Of a stretch of 64,000 bases of DNA, positions 25,010-31,382 are shown piece after piece. The stretch is from Candidatus Altarchaeales archaeon (GTDB taxonomy: Archaea > Altiarchaeota > Altiarchaeia > IMC4 > SCGC-AAA252-I15). The stretch spans positions 310,001-374,000 of the forward strand of contig WJMO01000005.1 of assembly GCA_014727915.1 (NCBI GenBank). The letters are read 5' to 3'. The translations under genes and the position numbers were made by a program. The notes below the pieces were generated by a model. That model was given only the letters and a program-made list of their open reading frames with translations, was not told the DNA's origin and did no database searches. The stretch's first letter is position 1; each line of letters begins with the position of its first letter.

Positions 25010-25381
25010 ATGGCATTGGTAGCACAACCTCCAAGGGCTCCGGTAATGTCTCCAAGCCCTCCACCTGTAGGTCTTCAGCAGAATCCCCAGCAGCAGAAGG
25101 AGGAGCTTCTGAAGATTATAGACAAGAAGATGGCCGCCAACCCAGGCTGGAAGCCGGGCGACGGCATCGACTTCAACCCGGATGCCGACCAGGTGGACGG
25201 GATGATAGCCTCTAAGGCGAAGACGTTCCTAGCAGCCGACCAGAGGGTTAAGATGGATTTGGCTCAGGCGGTGTTGGACCCAACTGCTGCAGGAGCTTTT
25301 TTGCAGAATAAGTTCGGACTTGAAAAACCACCCGAAAACCCTCTCTACAAGGTCCAGGTGCTGGCGGCGGCATTGGGTTAG
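25010..25381 (+). CDS. Uncharacterised 123-residue protein
   Basis: This soluble protein has a Pro/Gln-rich, probably disordered N-terminus (about 1-28) and a compact helical C-terminal part including PGWKPGDGIDFNPDADQVD and NKFGLEKPPENPLYKVQ. No family is recognised. It is divergent from the copy-1 gene and followed by the copy-2 gene after 49 bp, so it sits inside the small-protein cluster. Confidence 0.65.
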   Translation: MALVAQPPRAPVMSPSPPPVGLQQNPQQQKEELLKIIDKKMAANPGWKPGDGIDFNPDADQVDGMIASKAKTFLAADQRVKMDLAQAVLDPTAAGAFLQNKFGLEKPPENPLYKVQVLAAALG

Positions 25382-25430
25382 ATAACTAACCCATCTTTTA
25401 CCTTTTTTTATGTTTTCCCCTATTTCTACT

Positions 25431-25694
25431 ATGGCCGACGATTTTAAACCTCCTTTCGGTATCAGGTTGGATATTCTCAGGGAATTGATTGATGGGTTGT
25501 CTGGCCGGGATGAGTTGAAGAGTTTCCTCGGCGAGGACCCTTCCAAGAGCATTGCGGCGGTCAGCCAAGACAACGACATACTCTTCTATATCGTGGGTAG
25601 CGAGGGTAACGTGCCGACCGTGACCGGTGAAGACCATGAGACGTTCTTGAACGCGGTTGATTCCGTGTTGCGGAATGTGTTGCCGAAGGGGTAG
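25431..25694 (+). CDS. Uncharacterised 87-residue protein (IRLDILR family, copy 2)
   Basis: The start at 25431 is chosen because it lies in the context tatttctactatgg, the same as the gene at 2203; an in-frame ATG seven codons earlier exists. The protein has PFGIRLDILRELIDGLSGRD at about 8-27 and a strand-helix end that aligns with the gene at 24608-24913, though with a shorter C-terminus. The two paralogues lie on opposite strands about 0.5 kb apart. Four bases separate it from the next gene. Confidence 0.65.
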   Translation: MADDFKPPFGIRLDILRELIDGLSGRDELKSFLGEDPSKSIAAVSQDNDILFYIVGSEGNVPTVTGEDHETFLNAVDSVLRNVLPKG

Positions 25695-25697
25695 AAG

Positions 25698-25982
25698 ATG
25701 CTGAAACAAAGAACGGATGAGAGGGACGCTAGTTTGACCCAGCTCATAAACAACATCGAGACCGAACGCGGACTTAGGAAAAACGGAGAGGGACTCTTCC
25801 CCCAGAAATCCATGGAAGGTGGCGGTGGTCTGATGGCTATGGCCGGTCTTTCCATGCTGAATCCAGTCTGCTTTGGGGTTGGGTTCACCCTGCTGGTGAT
25901 GGGGCAGGCCGAGAAGGAACAGCACCGCATAGTTGAGGACCGTCGTAGGAGTGCGAGAAACCACTACTCACTGGCGGTGTAA
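25698..25982 (+). CDS. Small protein with a hydrophobic hairpin
   Basis: The 94-residue protein has a charged first half and a Gly/Met-rich hydrophobic stretch at about 43-68 (GGLMAMAGLSMLNPVCFGVG), long enough for one or two short membrane passes, then a basic helical tail. It is three bases downstream of the copy-2 gene and so probably co-transcribed. No family recognised. Confidence 0.6.
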   Translation: MLKQRTDERDASLTQLINNIETERGLRKNGEGLFPQKSMEGGGGLMAMAGLSMLNPVCFGVGFTLLVMGQAEKEQHRIVEDRRRSARNHYSLAV

Positions 25983-25989
25983 GCGGATT

Positions 25990-26463
25990 TCATCTATTCT
26001 GTGTTTTCCGGGTTGGGAACCTTATCCTGATGCCGGGCCTGGGTTGATCCAGGTTCTGTTGTTGGTCCAGGTCTTCAGGGGGCAGCCTTTCGATAGGCGT
26101 TACCGGGACTAGTGGCCTGCTTTCAGCCGGTGGGTGCACGGGCACCAGCGGCCGGCGGTCGGGTTCCAAGGCCTCTGGCATAGGTCGTATGTTGTCTGTG
26201 CTGGCAGCAGCCGGAGTGTTCGGTTCCTCTTTGATTTGGCTGTCCTGGGGCCTGTCAGCGGTCAAGCATGCCATCAGAATGGCTGTCGCGGCCGCTCCGA
26301 TGATCCCTCCGGTTATGTGATCGCCGACTCGCTGGCCCAGCCTTCTGCCGTGGTATCTCACATGCTCTCCGGCGGTTGACAGCTTGTCCGAGACGATCTC
26401 CCCGTCTTCGTCGGTGGTGACCTCACGGACCAGTAGCTCCCTTCTGACATCCCTATTGCCCAT
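25990..26463 (-). CDS. Uncharacterised 157-residue protein with one membrane segment
   Basis: The N-terminal half is basic and helical, a single Ala/Gly-rich hydrophobic segment lies at about 50-68 (ITGGIIGAAATAILMACL), and the C-terminal half is a Pro-rich, low-complexity tail with a duplicated RPLVPV motif. The layout suggests a cytoplasmic or membrane-anchored protein with a long disordered arm. It converges on the small gene at 25698 and is downstream of the secretion ATPase on the same strand (40-bp gap). Confidence 0.6.
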   Translation of the reverse strand: MGNRDVRRELLVREVTTDEDGEIVSDKLSTAGEHVRYHGRRLGQRVGDHITGGIIGAAATAILMACLTADRPQDSQIKEEPNTPAAASTDNIRPMPEALEPDRRPLVPVHPPAESRPLVPVTPIERLPPEDLDQQQNLDQPRPGIRIRFPTRKTQNR

Positions 26464-26503
26464 CTTATGTTTAATAATTTGGGGTCGTAGGAATAAATAA
26501 TCC

Positions 26504-28234
26504 CTATCTTCTGTCTTTGACCCGTTCCAGCAGATTTTCCCGTTCGCTATAATATTCTTGGACGAACATGCCGAACTCGTTTATGCCCTTGATGTCTTTT
26601 TCTATGGCGTGTTTGAGGACTTTCTTCTTCTCCTCGATGTCCGCTTTCATCTCCGCTTCGGTCATGCCCGTCTTCTTGTTGACCTTTTCGAATATCTTGT
26701 CCGGCTTGCTGACCTGTATGTACGCGCGGTTCTTGGGCGAGTATAGGTATAGGTTGGACATGATGTTCGAGTCCGACATTGAGCCGTCGTATGTTATCTC
26801 CGATACCTCGATCAAGGTCCTGCTCATGTCCTTCAGGTTATGATACATGACCACCACTAGGTCCAGGGAGTTTATGTCGGTCTTTGGGATGTTATAGGAG
26901 GGGTCCATGAGCCTTTTCATCAGTTCGTTGCTGCTCGTGGCGTGTATGGTCGAGTATACTGGGTGCCCGATCTGCATGGCCTGGAAGAGCGCGCGTATCT
27001 CTTCAGGGCGGACAGCCTCACCCAGTATTATCCGCTCCGGTCGCATCTTAAGGCTGGTGTTTATCAGGTCTATGGTGTCTATCGGGTCTGTGTTAGGGTC
27101 GTCCCTTGAAGTCAGCGAGAGCCAGTTCCACGCGCGGTTCTCGGGTATGAAGATCTCCCTCACCGACTCTATGCTCAGCGTGTGTATGGACGGGGGTATG
27201 AGGCTGCATATGGCGTTCAGCAGCGTCGTCTTACCCGACCCCGATCCGCCGGCTACGAGGATGTTCAGGTCGTATTCGACGGCGAACCATAGTAGCGCGG
27301 CTATCTCCAGGCTGACGCTCGCATACTCTGTCATCAGCCCGACTATGGTCCACGGGTTCCTCGAGAACTTCCTTATGGTTATCATGGTCCCCTGTGGCGA
27401 GACGGTGTTCAGCAGCGTAGTAACCCGGTCGCCTGTGTGCAGCCTCGTCTCTACGATGGGGTTGCTTATGTTTATCTCCTTCCTCGCGACCCGTGCCATC
27501 CTGTTGGCGATCTCTATCAGCGACTCCTCGCCGTTGGGGTATGCGTTGGTCTTCATCCAACCGTGCCGGCAGTGGTATATCGACACGGCATTGTTCCCGT
27601 TGAATACCACCTCCTCAACTTCCGGGTCCATCAGGAATATGCTCAGGCACCCGATCTCGGAGAACTCGTATAATAGGATGTCTGACAGGCGGTCCGTGAC
27701 GTCGGCAGGGAGCTTAAGCTCCTTCTTTATGGCTATCACCGCCATCCTCTTGGCCATCTCCATCTTCTGCTCGTGGTCCTGGCCTATCGGCGCAGTGTAG
27801 TCCCCCTTCACCCGTATGAGGTTGTGGAATACGTACTTCAACTGTATCTTCAGCCCGTTGCTGATCTTTATGGGGGGTACATAGTATGTTAGCACGTTCT
27901 CCCCGGGGAGGTCCAGGACCTTCACGACGAACTTCAGGTTCCTCCAGTCGAATTCCTCCTCCGAGACGACTTTTCCCTCCTCTATGGTCTCGTATTCGAT
28001 CAGCCCTGCGGGGGGTATGACATCCCATATCCGGTCGCTTCTTATGTCGAACACGTGGGCTTTCGAGAATACGTCGATTATGTTACGGTATGTGTGGGAG
28101 TCAAGGTTGAACGCGCTCTGCACCTTGGACAGGGGTATGGGCTTCTTGCCCTTTGATGTGGCCTCGTAAACCTTGTCATAGATGGCCTTGGCCTTCACCA
28201 GTTCGCTCTCACTGTAGCCCTCCGGGTCTGGCAT
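26504..28234 (-). CDS. Type II/IV secretion-system ATPase (archaeal PilB/TadA/GspE-like)
   Basis: The 576-residue protein has an N-terminal domain of about 200 residues and a C-terminal ATPase with Walker A GGSGSGKTTLLNAI (about 337-350), an Asp box, Walker B-like RIILGEAVRPEEI (Glu about 415) and the His box STIHATSSNELMKRL. It is the archaeal branch that includes FlaI and the adhesion-pilus ATPases. It would power assembly of a pilus or secretion of surface proteins from the cytoplasmic side. No TadC/FlaJ membrane partner or prepilin peptidase is in this window. A TATA-like cttatatgg about 25 bp upstream of the ATG indicates a leaderless transcript. Confidence 0.93.
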   Translation of the reverse strand: MPDPEGYSESELVKAKAIYDKVYEATSKGKKPIPLSKVQSAFNLDSHTYRNIIDVFSKAHVFDIRSDRIWDVIPPAGLIEYETIEEGKVVSEEEFDWRNLKFVVKVLDLPGENVLTYYVPPIKISNGLKIQLKYVFHNLIRVKGDYTAPIGQDHEQKMEMAKRMAVIAIKKELKLPADVTDRLSDILLYEFSEIGCLSIFLMDPEVEEVVFNGNNAVSIYHCRHGWMKTNAYPNGEESLIEIANRMARVARKEINISNPIVETRLHTGDRVTTLLNTVSPQGTMITIRKFSRNPWTIVGLMTEYASVSLEIAALLWFAVEYDLNILVAGGSGSGKTTLLNAICSLIPPSIHTLSIESVREIFIPENRAWNWLSLTSRDDPNTDPIDTIDLINTSLKMRPERIILGEAVRPEEIRALFQAMQIGHPVYSTIHATSSNELMKRLMDPSYNIPKTDINSLDLVVVMYHNLKDMSRTLIEVSEITYDGSMSDSNIMSNLYLYSPKNRAYIQVSKPDKIFEKVNKKTGMTEAEMKADIEEKKKVLKHAIEKDIKGINEFGMFVQEYYSERENLLERVKDRR

Positions 28235-28327
28235 AGATGATATTGTGACCTTCCATATAAGTGCTTTTCCGGTAACCTAACCCTCACCATGGCATTTTTA
28301 TTTCTCACATGGCTATTTCCTACTCCT

Positions 28328-28741
28328 ATGAGCAGGCTAGCAGGTGAAGAGCCAGGGAAGGTCAAAAACACAATTCAAACACTCATACTTGCGTCAGCGG
28401 CGGTCCTGTCCACTCTCATGTTCTTCTCTGTCTTGGGGGCGGCCTATGTGATGTCAACATCCCCCCATGTGGCTTCCACCACATCCTCGACGGTTCCGAC
28501 TTCCACCACCTCAACCACGGCTTCCACCACATCCTCGACGTCTTCGACTTCCACCACTTCAACCACGGCTTCCACCACGACTACGACCCAACCTCCGTGT
28601 GGAGGGTTCAACCAGAAGCCATGCGGGGGTAGCACATGCGACCCCGGCTATGATATATCTGCCGGCGGGAGGTGCTGGCCCATCAAAGGAGGCGGGGGCG
28701 GGTGCTACATACCAGCAGGATACCTGGAGTCCTGGAGGTGA
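28328..28741 (+). CDS. Membrane-anchored protein with Thr/Ser stalk and Cys-rich tip
   Basis: Translation from the ATG at 28328 gives MSRLAGEEPGK, which matches the start of the protein at 45031 (MSRLAG); an upstream in-frame ATG at 28289 is less likely. The 137-residue protein has one membrane helix at about 17-40, then a stalk of almost pure Thr and Ser (about 48-90), then a short Cys-rich end (PPCGGFNQKPCGG, GGRCWPIKG, GGCYIPAG). The stalk is encoded by a tandem 48-bp repeat. It is divergent from the secretion ATPase. A surface protein whose stalk would probably be O-glycosylated is the best description. Confidence 0.75.
   Translation: MSRLAGEEPGKVKNTIQTLILASAAVLSTLMFFSVLGAAYVMSTSPHVASTTSSTVPTSTTSTTASTTSSTSSTSTTSTTASTTTTTQPPCGGFNQKPCGGSTCDPGYDISAGGRCWPIKGGGGGCYIPAGYLESWR
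28472..28590 (+). repeat. 48-bp tandem repeat encoding a Thr/Ser stalk
   Basis: Units begin with gcttccaccac at 28472, 28520 and 28568. The first two are full 48-bp copies differing at a few bases, and the third is partial. Each encodes 16 residues of the type ASTTSSTxxTSTTSTT. Such repeats can change copy number and so stalk length. Confidence 0.75.
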
Positions 28742-28778
28742 GCTAATATAAAGAGAGGCTACCAATCCATATACGCAT

Positions 28779-29705
28779 ATGAGGTCCGTGCTGTTCATCC
28801 TGGCTCTGGTGTTGTCTTCCGCTTGCATCGCTGGGAAGTCCTGTGAGAACCCCTACACCCTCGTATACGGGGATTGCTGCCTGGACGAGGACTCAGACGG
28901 CATATGCGACAGTGACAAGCCGGTATGCAACCCCCCTTACATGTTGAAGGGCGTGGATTGCTGCCTGGACGAGGACTCAGACGGCATATGCGACAGTGAC
29001 AAGACCCCCACCACCACGAATTCTGAGGCTACCGCATCCACCCAGGCCACGACCACGTCTTCCACCCAGGCTACCACCACCTCCCTGCCAGCCGAGTGCG
29101 AGTGCGTTAACGTGTCCGAGTGCACATCCTACTCTGACATCGCATGCGACGACAGGGGCAGGGCTGTGACAGTCCATTATACTCCTATCATATGCTCCGA
29201 CGGCGAGTGCGTCTACAGGAGCAGCCAGGAGATAAGCAGGTACTCATGCGGTTACTGGGAGCGTTGCGTTGACGGTCTTGGATGCGTCCCGGAAGAGAAC
29301 GTCTCATCCTACACTACCACTACATTGAAGTACACCTACAGCTTCGAGGGCATAGTGGACCGGGTCAGCGAGAAGGCGTCCATGACCACCACTACCACCA
29401 CCCTGGCGGAGATGGACTGCTTTGACGATGACGGCGGCAGGAGATACGGCTCCAGGAGCGTCAACGTCTCCGGATACTATTATGACAATAAGACGGCGGT
29501 CTACTCCATCTCCGAGCATTGTATCGGATCGGACGTCATCGAATACTACTGTGAATCCGGGGTTTTGGAGAGCATTAGGCACACTTGCGCCGGGGAGTGC
29601 GTTGATGGCAGGTGCTGCGGGAAGCCGACTGACACGTGCACTGGAGACAGGGACTGCTGCAGCGGCCAGTGCAAGTCCAGGGGCATACTCAAATACTGCC
29701 TCTGA
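28779..29705 (+). CDS. Cys-rich lipoprotein with duplicated Asp-rich calcium-loop module
   Basis: The 308-residue protein has a signal peptide with a lipobox-like LVLSSAC (Cys about 16). Two copies of CCLDEDSDGICDSDK (about 31-45 and 59-73) resemble thrombospondin type 3 or EF-like Ca-binding loops (DxDxDGxxD). Thr/Ser-rich linkers follow at about 75-105 and 175-215. Two larger Cys-rich segments end in CTGDRDCCSGQC. A 49-bp DNA duplication underlies the module. A TATA box at about 28744 lies some 30 bp upstream, so the transcript is nearly leaderless. A lipid-anchored surface protein; no enzyme motif seen. Confidence 0.8.
   Translation: MRSVLFILALVLSSACIAGKSCENPYTLVYGDCCLDEDSDGICDSDKPVCNPPYMLKGVDCCLDEDSDGICDSDKTPTTTNSEATASTQATTTSSTQATTTSLPAECECVNVSECTSYSDIACDDRGRAVTVHYTPIICSDGECVYRSSQEISRYSCGYWERCVDGLGCVPEENVSSYTTTTLKYTYSFEGIVDRVSEKASMTTTTTTLAEMDCFDDDGGRRYGSRSVNVSGYYYDNKTAVYSISEHCIGSDVIEYYCESGVLESIRHTCAGECVDGRCCGKPTDTCTGDRDCCSGQCKSRGILKYCL
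28871..29003 (+). repeat. 49-bp perfect duplication inside the lipoprotein gene
   Basis: The segments 28871-28919 and 28955-29003 are identical over 49 bases, with a period of 84 bp. They encode the two Asp-rich Cys modules. Identity at synonymous sites points to a recent duplication or gene conversion. Confidence 0.85.
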
Positions 29706-29735
29706 TCCCCTCTTTTAAAGATGGGGGATTAATGA

Positions 29736-30245
29736 TTGAATGGGTCAGTTAAACAGTATTTGGTGGTCAGATTGGTCGGAAACGAGACAACTCACAGGAC
29801 TGTGGGCGAAGTCAATCTCAACAAGGTCGTTCTGGTATCCTCTCAGACGTCGATATTCGACGCTTGCAAGCACATGGCCGAGAAGAACGTTGACAGCGTA
29901 TTGGTCGTGGACAAGTCCGGCGACGGCGCCAAGCCCGAGTTCCTCGTCAGGCCGCTTATAAAGGGCATCCTAACCTCCAAGGACATAGTCTTGAAGGTCA
30001 TCTCCCAGGACGTGGACCTGAAGAAGACGCCGGTGTCGTCTGTCATGACCTCCCCGGTCCGCACAATAGAGTCGGACGCCTCACTCTACAAGGTGGCGTC
30101 CTTCATGAACAAGAACGACTTCCGTCAGATGCCTGTCGTGTCCCCCGAGGAGATCAGGGGCATGGCCACCTCCTCCAGGGTTAACATGGTCATCTTGGAG
30201 AGCATAATAACGGACATCAAGCTGATGGCATCCCTATTCAGGTGA
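29736..30245 (+). CDS. CBS-domain pair protein
   Basis: The 169-residue protein starts at TTG 29736, with a purine-rich GGGGG block eight bases upstream and no in-frame ATG near. It has two CBS motifs: NKVVLVSSQTSIFDACKHM with DSVLVVDKSGD at about 28-70, and TPVSSVMTSPVRTIESDAS with DFRQMPVVSPEE at about 94-145. A pair of CBS domains binds adenine nucleotides or related ligands and acts as an energy sensor. No fused enzyme domain is present. An alternative start at a downstream TTG or GTG (residues 9-10) is possible. Confidence 0.88.
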   Translation: MNGSVKQYLVVRLVGNETTHRTVGEVNLNKVVLVSSQTSIFDACKHMAEKNVDSVLVVDKSGDGAKPEFLVRPLIKGILTSKDIVLKVISQDVDLKKTPVSSVMTSPVRTIESDASLYKVASFMNKNDFRQMPVVSPEEIRGMATSSRVNMVILESIITDIKLMASLFR

Positions 30246-30256
30246 GGGGGGGGGTT

Positions 30257-30877
30257 CTAGCATCTCTTCACGTAGGCTTCCCTGACCAGTATCTTGGCTT
30301 CCATGGGCTCTTCACAGTATGGGTTGCAGGTCAGCTGGTATTCGCCCGCCTCTTCCGCGTAGAATATGAGCTCGTAGCTCTCCCCGGACTGCAGTGTTAT
30401 GGACTTGTTAGTGTAGGTCTCCCTTATGCGGTGCAGGCCTTTGACGTTGGTTATGTTGGCTATCACCGTGTCACCTACGAAGACCTCTATCTCGTCAGGC
30501 CTGAACTCCTGCCCTTTGATCCTCATGTGGAACTGCCTGGCCTGGGGGGTGTAGTCCTTTACAGGTATGGTCACGCAGGTGGTGCTGGTGGATGAGGTGG
30601 TCGTCGTTGGGGTGTCGCATACCCACTGGACGCATTCACAACCCTCCTTGGGGGCATGCACCCACTGGGTGCCATCGTCGATCGTGGTCGTCGTGGTCTC
30701 CTTGACTGTCATGGTGGTGGCTTCGGGCTTTGGTGTCGTGGTGGTTGTTTTGACTGTGTCATGGGTTGTCGATGTGGGCTTGGTTGATGTTGTTGCCGTG
30801 TTGGTCGTGTCGGGGGTCAGGCACCCTGATGCCAGAAGGAGCGCAATGAAACATGTCATCGCATGCCATGGTTTCAT
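30257..30877 (-). CDS. Cupredoxin-fold lipoprotein with Thr-rich linker
   Basis: The start at 30877 (MKPWHAMTCF) is preferred because the TATA box at 30901-30910 is about 28 bp upstream; a Met four codons earlier would lie before the expected transcript start. The lipobox is LLLASGC. A Thr-rich linker (about 25-65) is followed by a short Cys module (CECVQWVC) and a C-terminal cupredoxin domain (about 110-205). A copper-site-like region is GLHRIRETY and TCNPYCEEPM. That resembles the CuA or type I copper loop, but the usual second His is replaced. Likely an extracellular redox or copper-handling protein. Confidence 0.8.
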   Translation of the reverse strand: MKPWHAMTCFIALLLASGCLTPDTTNTATTSTKPTSTTHDTVKTTTTTPKPEATTMTVKETTTTTIDDGTQWVHAPKEGCECVQWVCDTPTTTTSSTSTTCVTIPVKDYTPQARQFHMRIKGQEFRPDEIEVFVGDTVIANITNVKGLHRIRETYTNKSITLQSGESYELIFYAEEAGEYQLTCNPYCEEPMEAKILVREAYVKRC

Positions 30878-30900
30878 CGTTTTATCCATTGGGTTAGGTG

Positions 30901-30910
30901 TTTATATACC
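30901..30910. promoter_or_regulatory. Symmetric TATA box between two divergent genes
   Basis: The sequence tttatatacc is nearly palindromic. It lies about 28 bp upstream of the cupredoxin start at 30877 on the minus strand and about 28 bp upstream of the ATG at 30933 on the plus strand. Both genes can therefore be leaderless transcripts from one shared box. Confidence 0.6.
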
Positions 30911-30932
30911 TTCTTGGACATATTCATAGGTT

Positions 30933-31280
30933 ATGCCTGACTGTTCTGGATGCACCGCATGCTGCAGGCATGTTTCCATCGAAGTGGACGAGCCTGACAC
31001 ATATGAGGAGCTGGACGAGTACCTTTGGCTTGTTTTGCACGAGGGTGTTGACGTCTACATTGACGACGGCGACTGGTATGTGGAGTTCAAGACAAAGTGC
31101 ACTGCCTTAGCTGATGACGGCAGGTGCACCCGCTACGAGGGCCGGCCGCTGCTATGCCGCAACTACGACCCCAAGGACTGTCTCAAGCATGGGGAGGAAG
31201 CATGGTACGACCATTATTTCACGACTCCCGAGGAGCTGAAGGCATACTGGGAGAAGGCGAAGAGAGCAGAGAGCCAATAG
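30933..31280 (+). CDS. YkgJ/UPF0153-family Cys-cluster protein
   Basis: The 115-residue protein has the family motif CSGCTACCRHV at the N-terminus, a second part CTALADDGRCTRYEGRPLLCRNY, and the final DPKDC, which together make the Cys cluster that probably binds Zn or an Fe-S cluster. The family is widespread and poorly characterised. It is divergent from the cupredoxin gene and shares its promoter region. Confidence 0.88.
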   Translation: MPDCSGCTACCRHVSIEVDEPDTYEELDEYLWLVLHEGVDVYIDDGDWYVEFKTKCTALADDGRCTRYEGRPLLCRNYDPKDCLKHGEEAWYDHYFTTPEELKAYWEKAKRAESQ

Positions 31281-31382
31281 TATATCCCATATTATTTTGA
31301 AAAAAGCCATTTTTTTATGAATAATTAATATATGTCATGCTCTGCTGTCTTTTAATCTCCTATTCCATATTTCCTATCTCAA

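Noticed and set aside
26907..27800. A 297-codon plus-strand hydrophobic frame opposite the secretion ATPase
   Set aside because: The ATPase frame has all catalytic motifs; the opposite frame is its Ser/Leu-rich shadow.
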